Shown here in pieces: positions 26,782 through 35,267 of a DNA stretch of 64,000 nt. The stretch covers positions 13,145 through 77,144 of the forward strand of contig JBBKWB010000056.1 of assembly GCA_037968755.1 (NCBI GenBank), in the 5' to 3' direction. Source of the DNA: Woeseia sp037968755 (GTDB taxonomy: Bacteria; Pseudomonadota; Gammaproteobacteria; Steroidobacterales; Woeseiaceae). Numbering within the stretch: position 1 is the stretch's first letter; each line of letters opens with the position of its first letter. The position numbers and the translations under genes were made by a program. The notes under the pieces are model-generated. The model ran no database searches. It was given only the letters and a program-made list of their open reading frames with translations, and was not told where the DNA came from.

Positions 26782-27864
26782 ATGGATAACAAAACCTGGC
26801 TGCTCTATGGCGCCAATGGTTACAGCGGCGAACGCGCGGCACGAGCCGCGGTACAGCGCGGGGAGCGGCCGGTCCTTGCCGGTCGCAACGAGCAGGCAAT
26901 CCGCAAGCTCGCTAACGAACTGGCTTTACCGTACAGAGCATTTGCACTGGATGACATCAGCCTGATTCGCGAGCAGCTGTGGGACATCGGTATGGTTGTG
27001 CATGCCGCCGGCCCGTTCAGTGCGACCTCGTTGCCGATGCTAAGAGCTTGCCTGGCAAGTTCAGTGCACTACACCGACATCACTGGCGAGATCGCTGTAT
27101 TTGAAAAGGCTCAGGAGCTGGATCGTGAAGCTCGCAAGGCAGGTATCGTTGTCTGCCCTGGCGTTGGCTTTGATGTCATTCCGACGGATTGCGTCGCTGC
27201 TGTCTTGCACGAGAGCATGCCGGATGCGACTACACTTGCGCTGGGCTTCGACGGCAATCTGCGCCCGAGCCGCGGCACGGCGCGCACAGCATTGGAGGGG
27301 ATTGCTAACGGAATCTTCGTTCGCCGAGCGAATGCTCTTCGCCGCGTCGCGCGCGATTTCGAGCTGCGCCGAATCGATTTTGGCAGAGGTGAACGGCGCG
27401 CCGCTGTCATACCCTGGGGTGATCTATCTACGGCGGCCTGGACAACGGCTATTCCAAACATAAGTGTCTATGTTCCAGAAAAGGGCAGCCGCTTATCATT
27501 GAAGCTGTTCGGCGCACAACGCCTGCTCCTGAATATTCCCGCAGTAAGTAACTTTTTATTGAAGAAGATTGCTGCGGCGCCACCGGGCCCAAAAGTAATT
27601 AATGGTCGCAGCGAAGGTGAGATGTACGTTTGGGGAGAAGCGCGCAACGCACAGGGTGATGTTGTTGAAGCACGACTGCGTACCGCCAACGGCTATGACG
27701 TAACGGTTGAGGGTATGCTGCTTGCGGGTGAAAAATTGATGAACCATAAAGGCCGAGGCGGGTATTTTACGCCGTCACAGATTTTTGGCAAACGGATCAT
27801 CGAACAGTTCCCAAACAGCAGCGAGATCGCAGTTTCCGACCGCCGCGTCAAGGCCGCAAGCTGA
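26782..27864 (+). CDS. Saccharopine dehydrogenase-like NAD(P)-binding oxidoreductase
   Basis: A 360-residue protein with an N-terminal Rossmann domain (WLLYGANGYSGERAARAAVQRG) and a C-terminal saccharopine-dehydrogenase-like domain. HAAGPFSATSLPMLRACLASSVHYTDITGE is the shared core of this family, which includes mycobacterial trans-acting enoyl reductases and eukaryotic SCCPDH-like proteins. True saccharopine dehydrogenase is unlikely because no lysine pathway gene is near. GGGAG is eight bases before the ATG. The reaction is unknown; reduction or isomerisation of a lipid-like or acyl substrate is one possibility by analogy with the enoyl reductases. Confidence 0.82.
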   Translation: MDNKTWLLYGANGYSGERAARAAVQRGERPVLAGRNEQAIRKLANELALPYRAFALDDISLIREQLWDIGMVVHAAGPFSATSLPMLRACLASSVHYTDITGEIAVFEKAQELDREARKAGIVVCPGVGFDVIPTDCVAAVLHESMPDATTLALGFDGNLRPSRGTARTALEGIANGIFVRRANALRRVARDFELRRIDFGRGERRAAVIPWGDLSTAAWTTAIPNISVYVPEKGSRLSLKLFGAQRLLLNIPAVSNFLLKKIAAAPPGPKVINGRSEGEMYVWGEARNAQGDVVEARLRTANGYDVTVEGMLLAGEKLMNHKGRGGYFTPSQIFGKRIIEQFPNSSEIAVSDRRVKAAS

Positions 27865-28010
27865 AGCGGGTTGTGCTATCGCCACAACGTGTGCAGCCAT
27901 TTCAGGTCGCATTCGTCAGGGTCCGGTTCCCATGGGCCCGTTCACCGTTTGCAGGACGCATTGAGAACTGTGAATCACGTTCATAACTCCGCGTCTCGCC
28001 GTTTTCGGCG

Positions 28011-28712
28011 TTACAGATCGGAGAGTTCAATCTCTTGTTGCAATGCCGGCAAATCGCGAATGACGTATTGATCGCCTTTCATGACCACAATGCCCTGATC
28101 GTGCCACTCCCGAAATATTTTATTAATACGCTGCCGTGAACCGAGACTGAGCCGGGCGAAATCATTTTGGCTGAGTTTGGTCTTGACGTAGATGCCTCCA
28201 TCTGCTTCTTCTCCGTGCAGCTCAATCAGCTGTAACAGCCTACCTGCGAGACGCGCGCGCAATGGATAGAACAACATCCCGGCGAGCAATTCGACAATCT
28301 GGCGGTTGGTATCAACCTGTGCGGCGAACAAGTTCTTGTACAGTCTCGGTGCGCTCTCCGCGAGCTCAAGAACTGTCTGTCGGGGAATTTCCAGAACGAC
28401 GGAGTCCTCAATAACTGCCGCGTCCAGCAGACGAGCGGAATCGCTGGATAGCGCCGGCTCACCGAACCATGAGTCCGGTTCGATATCGGTGACGGAAAAT
28501 TCCTGCCCGAGGGCACTAGTCATACCGAGGCGCAGTCGGCCACTGATCAGGCAGTAGATATCGGTGGTTACTTCGCCTGCAGAGTAAACGAAACTTCCGC
28601 GGACAAGATTACGAATCCTGGCGCTTGCCACCAGCCCGGAAAGCTCAGACGTTTCGATACCGCTGAACCAGCATGAGCGTGCGATGACGGATGCGATATC
28701 TACATTTGCCAT
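28011..28712 (-). CDS. Crp/Fnr family transcriptional regulator
   Basis: A 233-residue Crp/Fnr-type regulator. The cyclic-nucleotide-binding-like beta roll spans about residues 15-125 and the C-terminal winged helix-turn-helix about 160-225 (TKLSQNDFARLSLGSRQRINKIFREWHDQGIV). There is no N-terminal cysteine cluster as in FNR, and the phosphate-binding cassette (WFGEPALSSDSARLLDAAV) keeps the E-x-A-L pattern but lacks the canonical R-(S/T) pair of CRP, so cAMP binding is doubtful. It is divergent from the dehydratase-like gene at 29006, which is the most obvious target. The effector is unknown. Confidence 0.9.
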   Translation of the reverse strand: MANVDIASVIARSCWFSGIETSELSGLVASARIRNLVRGSFVYSAGEVTTDIYCLISGRLRLGMTSALGQEFSVTDIEPDSWFGEPALSSDSARLLDAAVIEDSVVLEIPRQTVLELAESAPRLYKNLFAAQVDTNRQIVELLAGMLFYPLRARLAGRLLQLIELHGEEADGGIYVKTKLSQNDFARLSLGSRQRINKIFREWHDQGIVVMKGDQYVIRDLPALQQEIELSDL

Positions 28713-28907
28713 TGCGTTTGTAACCGCCGATTCTTCTGAGCCACAGTGCTTTATGTTGTCGCAGATGCTGCCGCATCACAAGCCAAAACCGGGGATATCG
28801 TCGCGGGCGTGGCAGCTTTGCCGAACTTGCCGCTTTTAGATTGCTTGTAACTGCGCGGTACCTGTCGTCAACTTTAGGAACGTGATCGGGCGGGGGTGTA
28901 CCATACA

Positions 28908-29003
28908 ATGGCCAGTACGATTGAGTGCAGTGGCAAACTTGTTGCAGGCAGTGTCGCGTTGGTTGCGATTGTGTTGACGCCAGTGCTACCCGTTAAGGAT
29001 TAG
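28908..29003 (+). CDS. Possible 31-residue hydrophobic peptide upstream of the dehydratase-like gene
   Basis: A small ORF (M-A-S-T-I-E-C-S-G-K-L...) whose second half, V-A-G-S-V-A-L-V-A-I-V-L-T-P-V-L, would form one membrane segment. A G-rich stretch (GGGGG) lies about eleven bases before the ATG. The stop ends two bases before the next ATG, and the ribosome-binding site of that gene (AAGGA) lies inside the small ORF. Not a recognised family; chance occurrence is quite possible. Confidence 0.3.
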   Translation: MASTIECSGKLVAGSVALVAIVLTPVLPVKD

Positions 29004-29005
29004 TC

Positions 29006-30568
29006 ATGAATACCGATGCAGAGCAGATAGACGGCAAGGCCGGCCGGACAATACAGAGTGGCGCGGACTATATTGACAGCCTGCGCAATCGCAATCTGAC
29101 GGTGTATTTGTTTGGCGAATTGATACCCGAGCCAGTTGATCACCCCATGATCAGGCCGTCGATCAATGCTGTAGCGCGCACTTACGACCTCGCCCTGGAG
29201 AATCCGGAGCTGGCCACAGCCTTGTCACCGTTCACCGGCGAACGCGTCAATCGTTTTTTGCATATTGCACAGTCAACCGACGACGTTGTCATGCAAAATC
29301 GTATGCAACGGAGGCTCGGTCAATTAACCGGCACCTGTTTTCAGCGTTGCGTTGGAATGGACGCACTCAATTCATTGTTTTCAGTCACGTTCGAGATCGA
29401 TGAGCAGCACGACACCCGCTACCACCAGCGATTTCGCGAATTCGTCGCGGCGCGGCAACGAGAAGGCGCAGTCATCGGTGGCGCCATGACCGATGTTAAG
29501 GGCGATCGCAGCCTGGCACCGCACCAGCAAGCTGACCCCGACTTGTACGTCCGGGTTGTCGATCGTAATGACGAAGGTGTATATATCAGCGGCGCCAAGG
29601 CGCATCAGACCGGTTGCCTGAATTCGCATTGGTTGATTGTCATGCCAACATTACGGCTGTCGGAAGAGGACAAAGACTACGCCATTGTCGGCGCCATTCC
29701 GGTCGATGCGCCCGGTATTACCTACATTTACGGTCGCCAGTCCTGCGACATGCGCGCCATGGAGGAGGGCGACCTCGACGCGGGCAACGCGTCATACGCC
29801 GGACAGGAAGCCATGGTCATACTCGATCGTGTGTTTATTCCCTGGCAGCAAGTGTTCATGCATGGGGAATACGACTATGCCGCCATGCTGGTCGAGAGAT
29901 TTACCTGCTATCACCGCCGCAGCTATGTTTGTAAATCCGGCGTAGGTGATGTGCTCATCGGTGCCGCAGCTGCAATTGCTGATTACAATGGCGTCGACAA
30001 GGCGTCCCACATAAAGGACAAGCTGGTCGAGATGACGCATCAGAACGAAACGATCTACGCAACGGGAATGGCGTCGAGCCACCAGTCGCACGCCACCCGC
30101 TCCGGCGCCTATATTTGCGACGATATGCTGGCGAATGTCTGCAAACACCATGTGACCAAGATACCGTATGAACTGGGCAGACTTGCGCAGGATCTGGCCG
30201 GCGGCCTGATGGTCACCATGCCGTCGCAGAAAGACCTGCAACACCCAGAGATCGGCCCGTTATTGATGCGCTACCTGCAAGGAAGGGCGGGTGTGCCGAC
30301 GGAAAGTCGCCTGCGTATCCTGCGCCTGATCGAGAATATGACCTTGGGTCGAAACGCGGTGGGCTACCTGACGGAATCCATGCATGGAGCGGGATCGCCG
30401 CAGGCGCAGCGCGTGCAAATCGCGCGGCAGATGCAGCTGGAATTCAAGAAAGGGCTCGCGAAAGACCTGGCAGGCATTGACGATGCCGGTCTGCAGGAAC
30501 TGCTGAGCGATTTCGGTGACTATTTTGCACGGGTATTCCAGACGAAATCGCAGGGCGAGCAGAATTGA
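29006..30568 (+). CDS. 4-Hydroxybutyryl-CoA dehydratase-like protein (4-HPA 3-hydroxylase superfamily)
   Basis: A 520-residue flavoprotein of the HpaB superfamily that looks most like 4-hydroxybutyryl-CoA dehydratase/vinylacetyl-CoA isomerase (AbfD). Diagnostic stretches are GTCFQRCVGMDALNSL, GAMTDVKGDRSLAPHQQ, GAKAHQTG and YHRRSYVCKSGVGDVLIGAA. The enzyme family binds a 4Fe-4S cluster through Cys99, Cys103, His292 and Cys299 of the clostridial protein; here C111, C115, H303 and C309 correspond. The H-to-C spacing is six residues instead of seven. AAGGA lies seven bases before the start. No 4-hydroxybutyrate CoA-transferase or dehydrogenase is in the neighbourhood. The alternative is a related hydroxylase acting on an aromatic substrate. 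It is divergent from a Crp/Fnr regulator. Confidence 0.83.
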   Translation: MNTDAEQIDGKAGRTIQSGADYIDSLRNRNLTVYLFGELIPEPVDHPMIRPSINAVARTYDLALENPELATALSPFTGERVNRFLHIAQSTDDVVMQNRMQRRLGQLTGTCFQRCVGMDALNSLFSVTFEIDEQHDTRYHQRFREFVAARQREGAVIGGAMTDVKGDRSLAPHQQADPDLYVRVVDRNDEGVYISGAKAHQTGCLNSHWLIVMPTLRLSEEDKDYAIVGAIPVDAPGITYIYGRQSCDMRAMEEGDLDAGNASYAGQEAMVILDRVFIPWQQVFMHGEYDYAAMLVERFTCYHRRSYVCKSGVGDVLIGAAAAIADYNGVDKASHIKDKLVEMTHQNETIYATGMASSHQSHATRSGAYICDDMLANVCKHHVTKIPYELGRLAQDLAGGLMVTMPSQKDLQHPEIGPLLMRYLQGRAGVPTESRLRILRLIENMTLGRNAVGYLTESMHGAGSPQAQRVQIARQMQLEFKKGLAKDLAGIDDAGLQELLSDFGDYFARVFQTKSQGEQN

Positions 30569-30715
30569 GTCTCAGCCGGGCACGGCAACCACTACAGCGT
30601 TCGTCCGGGCTGGTAGCAACAATCTATGAACTGTACTCGTCGATCCGGTAAGACTGCTCTGTCGTTGTGCATTCTTGAGCATGGATTGACTTGCTGCGGA
30701 AGTTGCCAAGCCAGA

Positions 30716-32752
30716 TCACACGGTACGGAGGAATAATAGCGAGTGCGAGTGCAACTGCCAGCTTGAACTGCTGCTTTGTTCAGGTTCGGCGCTGGCAAAA
30801 CCCTGTTCCCAACGCGATTCAGCAGCACTGGGTGGCAGCGCAAAATGCTGCTTCCTGTCGCTACTGTTGAGCAGCAGTGCCTGCATGCACAGGTCTGGAT
30901 TTTCATCGACCAATAACAGTGTCAATGCATTGCAACGATGCCAGCCGTTGCCTTCCAGAACAATGCCGTCCGGCGAAAGCCAGCAAATGTCCGCAAGGCC
31001 GTTGATGCCGGTATCGCCGTGGCGAAAATCGTCGCGTTTGAGTATTTCGGACTCACGGCGAAGTGCGATTAATTGGCGGACTTCGTCCAGCAGTGTTTGC
31101 GGTCCTTCCAGTCCCGACCAATCCAGCCAGCCAGTCGGGTTGTCCTGGGCATAGGCGTTGTTGTTGCCGCCCTGGCTGTTGCCAAACTCATCACCAGCCA
31201 GGAGCATCGGCGTGCCGGGGGTCAGCAGCATTGTCGCCAGCATATTGAGCCGCTGGCGGCGGCGTATTTCGTGGATCCCGGCATCGTCGGACGGGCCTTC
31301 CCTGCCATGATTTCGGCTGTAGTTGTGGCGATGGCCGTCGCGATTTGATTCCCCGTTGGCTTCGTTGTGGCGGCGTTCGAAACTGACTGTATCAAGCAAG
31401 GTAAAGCCATCATGGCTGCTAATGAAGTTAATACTCGCCGCGGGTCCGCGACCGCTTGCCTCGAATACATCAGCTGAACCGTGCAGGCGTCGCGCCAGTT
31501 CGCCGGCCTGCGCGCCGTCACCATGCCACCAGCGACGGACAACGTCGCGATAGCGATCATTCCATTCGGCCCAATTGTTTGGAAACTGGCCGAGTTGGTA
31601 GCCACCGGGGCCTGGATCCCATGGTTCCGCAATTAACTTTCGCTGTTGCAGTAGGGGGTCTTTGTTAATGCGTCTCAGCAGTGGGTGCCCGGAGCTGTAG
31701 CCGTCAGCGTGGCGCCCGAGTACGGGGGCTAGGTCGAAGCGGAAGCCGTCCACACCAAGATCGCCGGCCCAGTAACGCAGGCTGTCGAGCACCAGTTCCT
31801 GTACCGGAAGTGAATCCGCGTTGAGTGTGTTTCCGCAACCGGTATCGTTGATGTAGTGCAGCGGCGAGTCGGGGGCGAGACGGTAGTACGCATTATTGTC
31901 GAGGCCGCGAAAACTTAAACTAGGTCCAAGGTGATCGCCTTCTGCTGTGTGGTTGTAAACCACATCGAGTATTACCTCCAGGCCCGCGTCGTGAATAGCA
32001 TTGACCATGTCGACGAATTCGGCACGTGGGTCAGTGCCAGCAAGTCGCGCTGCCGGTGTAAAGAAATTAAGTGTGTTGTAGCCCCAGTAATTGTGCAGGT
32101 TGCGTCGCTGCAAAAAATGTTCGTCAATGAAATAGTGCACCGGCATGAGTTCAACGGCGGTCACGCCGAGTGCGCGCAAGTACTGCAGCACCTGGTTATT
32201 GGTCAAGCCGCGGAATCGACCCCTGGCTTCTTCGTCGACAGCGGGGTGCAGCATCGTGTAGCCGCGAACATTGAGCTCATACAGGAGCGTTTCGCTCCAG
32301 GGGATGCGTGGCCCGGATGTGGCTATGGCGTTCTCAGCGCTGACAACCGATTTGGCCACTGCTGTGTGGTTGTCGAGCACGCAGAGCCTTGCGTCGGCCG
32401 GGTCAGTGCCGGCTTCGTAGTCGAACAATGCACCCTGCCAGTCAAAATGGCCATCAATAGCCCGGCAGTACGGATCAAGTAGCAACTTGTTGGGATTGCA
32501 GCGGAGGCCATCAGATGGTGCGTACCGTCCGTGTACCCGGTAGCCGTAACGCTGCCCGGCGGCGCAGCCTGGTACGAAACCGTGCCACACGCCATTGCTA
32601 TTGTGGGGGAGGTCAAGTTGCGCCGTTTCATTGCCGTGCGAGTCATACAGGCAAAGCACCACGCGTTCCGCGGGCTCCGATCGAACAGCAAAGGCGACGC
32701 CGCCGTCAACGACTTTGGCGCCAAGCGCGTGTGGCTGGCCTGCTTCCATCAA
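30716..32752 (-). CDS. glgX: Glycogen debranching enzyme GlgX
   Basis: A 678-residue GH13 isoamylase-type enzyme that removes short branches left by phosphorylase. It has an N-terminal CBM48-like domain (about 1-120) and then the TIM barrel with DVVYNHTAEGD, the nucleophile region GFRFDLAPVLGR, the acid region LIAEPWDPGPGGYQLG and INFISSHDGFTLLDTVSF. It is the last gene of the minus-strand glycogen operon; its start overlaps the end of glgP by four bases. Length and motifs are normal. Confidence 0.95.
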   Translation of the reverse strand: MMEAGQPHALGAKVVDGGVAFAVRSEPAERVVLCLYDSHGNETAQLDLPHNSNGVWHGFVPGCAAGQRYGYRVHGRYAPSDGLRCNPNKLLLDPYCRAIDGHFDWQGALFDYEAGTDPADARLCVLDNHTAVAKSVVSAENAIATSGPRIPWSETLLYELNVRGYTMLHPAVDEEARGRFRGLTNNQVLQYLRALGVTAVELMPVHYFIDEHFLQRRNLHNYWGYNTLNFFTPAARLAGTDPRAEFVDMVNAIHDAGLEVILDVVYNHTAEGDHLGPSLSFRGLDNNAYYRLAPDSPLHYINDTGCGNTLNADSLPVQELVLDSLRYWAGDLGVDGFRFDLAPVLGRHADGYSSGHPLLRRINKDPLLQQRKLIAEPWDPGPGGYQLGQFPNNWAEWNDRYRDVVRRWWHGDGAQAGELARRLHGSADVFEASGRGPAASINFISSHDGFTLLDTVSFERRHNEANGESNRDGHRHNYSRNHGREGPSDDAGIHEIRRRQRLNMLATMLLTPGTPMLLAGDEFGNSQGGNNNAYAQDNPTGWLDWSGLEGPQTLLDEVRQLIALRRESEILKRDDFRHGDTGINGLADICWLSPDGIVLEGNGWHRCNALTLLLVDENPDLCMQALLLNSSDRKQHFALPPSAAESRWEQGFASAEPEQSSSSSWQLHSHSLLFLRTV

Positions 32753-35253
32753 GACGTTAGCAGTGCTACCGGCTTCAGGCGCCAGATATCGTCATTGTAA
32801 TTCTGGATAGTTCGATCCGCCGAGAAGCCACCGGACGCCGCGGTATTGCGAATGCTCATGGTGGTCCAGCGTTCGCGATCGAGATACGCCTCGGCGACTT
32901 GTTGTTGTGCGTCAACGAAGCTGCGGAAATCAGCCGCCGTCATCCACAGGTCATCCGGATTGCGGATGGCGTGCAAGACGCTATTAAATATGCCGGGCTC
33001 AAACCGATTGAAATGGCCACTCTCCAGCAGCTTTATGACTCGCGCGAAATCCGGATCGCTTGCAATGATCGCTTGTGGGTCATAGTGCGACCGGGTTTCT
33101 GCGATTTCGTCGACGGTAAGCCCGAACAAAAAGAAATTATCTTCACCGACGGCATCCCGGATCTCGACGTTGGCGCCGTCCAGCGTGCCGATGGTGACGG
33201 CACCGTTCATCATGAACTTCATGTTGCCGGTACCGGATGCTTCCTTACCTGCGGTCGATATCTGTTCAGACAGGTCAGCAGCCGTGCAAATTACTTCCAT
33301 CGCAGAGACATTGTAGTCCGGCAGGAAGACCAGCCGCAGTTTGTCGTGTAGTCGGCGGTCTGCGTTGATCACGCGCGCAACGTTGTTTATGGCCTTGATA
33401 ATGTCTTTAGCCATTACGTAACCTGGCGCTGCCTTGCCACCGATGATAATTGCGCGTGGCAGTTGCTCGTCAGAATCACCGCGTTGATTGCGGTCATACA
33501 AGTAAACAGCATGCAGCAAATTCAGCAATTGCCGCTTGTATTCATGGATACGTTTTACCTGCACATCGAAAAGCATGGCAGGCGAGATCGTCAAGCCGGT
33601 TCTTTGTTCGACAAGATGGGCCAGACGTTGCTTGTTCTCTGCTTTGACCCGGTTCCAGCTCTTGTGAAAAGCCTTATCGCTGGCTAGCTGCGCCAACCCG
33701 GACAGTTGCGGCAAATCCGTAGTCCATTCCGCGCCAATTTTAGAGGTGATCAGCTTGGCGAGACCCGGGTTGCAGGCTGCCAACCAGCGGCGTGGCGTTA
33801 CACCGTTGGTTTTATTGTTGAAACGGCTTGGCCACAGCTCGGCAAAATCCCGAAACAATCCCTTCTGCAACAATTCCGAATGCAGTTGGGCTACGCCGTT
33901 TACCGAAAAGCTGCCAACTATGGATAGATACGCCATCCGTACCATGGGCTGCGGGCCTGGCGAGATGAGCGACATACGCTGAACTCGCTCGTTGTCCCCA
34001 GGCCATTGGTCGCTGATCTGCAGGACAAAACGCGCATTGATCTCGTATATGATTTCCAGCAAGCGCGGTAGCAAAGACTTGAACAGAGCCACCGGCCATT
34101 GTTCCAGCGCCTCGGGAAGCAATGTGTGATTGGTATAGGCCATGGTTTTGGAGGTTATCGCCCAGGCTTCATCCCAGCTGAGGTAGCACTGGTCGAGTAG
34201 CAGCCGCATCAGTTCCGGCACAGCGAGCGCCGGATGCGTATCGTTGAGCTGTACGCAGAGTTTCTCCGCGAAACCGGAAAAGTCGTCACCGTGACGGTCA
34301 CGCCAGTTACGCATAATATCCTGCAAGCTCGCCGACACGAGAAAGTATTGCTGGCGAAGACGCAACTCGTGGCCGGATTCAGTTGCCGCATTCGGGTACA
34401 GCACCATGGTGATATTTTCGGCAGCGTTTTTAGCGGCTACCGCATCGGTGTAGTCACCCGCATTAAACTCATCAAGATCGAATTCGTCAGTAGCCGCGGC
34501 GGACCAGAGGCGCAAGGTGTTGACGATATCGTTTCGATAGCCCGGAATGGGTATATCGTAAGGGATGGCCAGCACGTCGTGCGTATGTACCCAGCGATGC
34601 CGTTCCTTGCCTTCGTGGTCGGTGTATATCTCGCCATGGCCGCCAAAGCGTACTGTCTGGGCCAGCTCAATTCGCTCTATTTCCCAGGGAAAGTCGACGC
34701 GCAGCCAGTTATCAGGGTCCTCGATCTGCCGCCCGTCTTCGATGCGCTGACGAAACATTCCGTACTGATAACGAATTCCATAGCCCATTACCGGCAATCG
34801 CAAGGTTGCACAACTGTCCAGGAAACAGGCGGCGAGACGGCCAAGTCCGCCGTTTCCGAGACCCGCGTCGTGCTCCTGCTCGCAAACGTCGGCTAGCGTA
34901 AGTCCCAGACGATTCAATGCTTCTTTGGCGGCATCCTCAAGATCAAGGCTGATCAGCGCATTGCGCAGCAGGCGCCCCATCAGAAACTCGAGAGAGAAGT
35001 AGCAGGTGCGTCGCTGATCGTCACGTTCCGATGCGATATTCGTGCGATTCCAGCGTTCCATCAGGCGATCTCGAACCGCGTAGGTAAGCGCCTGGTACAT
35101 ATACGGCTGTTGCTTGCGTATCGTGCGGCGCCCCAGCGTATGTCCAAAATAGTGGGTAAGGTCGCGCAACAGTGCATCGGCAGACATGTCGAGTGCGGGG
35201 GCGTGCAGCAGTTCTATATCGCCTGCGCCGCTTGTGGCGTTCAAATTGTTCAT
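32749..35253 (-). CDS. glgP: Glycogen/starch/alpha-glucan phosphorylase
   Basis: An 834-residue GT35 phosphorylase that releases glucose 1-phosphate from alpha-1,4-glucan chains. The pyridoxal-phosphate site K-E-A-S-G-T-G-N-M-K-F is intact, as are GNGGLGRLAACFLDS near the N-terminus and NGVTPRRWL. The length equals that of E. coli GlgP/MalP. The gene lies 14 bases after glgB and overlaps glgX, so the four glg genes form one transcription unit in the order glgC-glgB-glgP-glgX. Confidence 0.96.
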   Translation of the reverse strand: MNNLNATSGAGDIELLHAPALDMSADALLRDLTHYFGHTLGRRTIRKQQPYMYQALTYAVRDRLMERWNRTNIASERDDQRRTCYFSLEFLMGRLLRNALISLDLEDAAKEALNRLGLTLADVCEQEHDAGLGNGGLGRLAACFLDSCATLRLPVMGYGIRYQYGMFRQRIEDGRQIEDPDNWLRVDFPWEIERIELAQTVRFGGHGEIYTDHEGKERHRWVHTHDVLAIPYDIPIPGYRNDIVNTLRLWSAAATDEFDLDEFNAGDYTDAVAAKNAAENITMVLYPNAATESGHELRLRQQYFLVSASLQDIMRNWRDRHGDDFSGFAEKLCVQLNDTHPALAVPELMRLLLDQCYLSWDEAWAITSKTMAYTNHTLLPEALEQWPVALFKSLLPRLLEIIYEINARFVLQISDQWPGDNERVQRMSLISPGPQPMVRMAYLSIVGSFSVNGVAQLHSELLQKGLFRDFAELWPSRFNNKTNGVTPRRWLAACNPGLAKLITSKIGAEWTTDLPQLSGLAQLASDKAFHKSWNRVKAENKQRLAHLVEQRTGLTISPAMLFDVQVKRIHEYKRQLLNLLHAVYLYDRNQRGDSDEQLPRAIIIGGKAAPGYVMAKDIIKAINNVARVINADRRLHDKLRLVFLPDYNVSAMEVICTAADLSEQISTAGKEASGTGNMKFMMNGAVTIGTLDGANVEIRDAVGEDNFFLFGLTVDEIAETRSHYDPQAIIASDPDFARVIKLLESGHFNRFEPGIFNSVLHAIRNPDDLWMTAADFRSFVDAQQQVAEAYLDRERWTTMSIRNTAASGGFSADRTIQNYNDDIWRLKPVALLTS

Positions 35254-35267
35254 TCCTGCTGTTGTCC

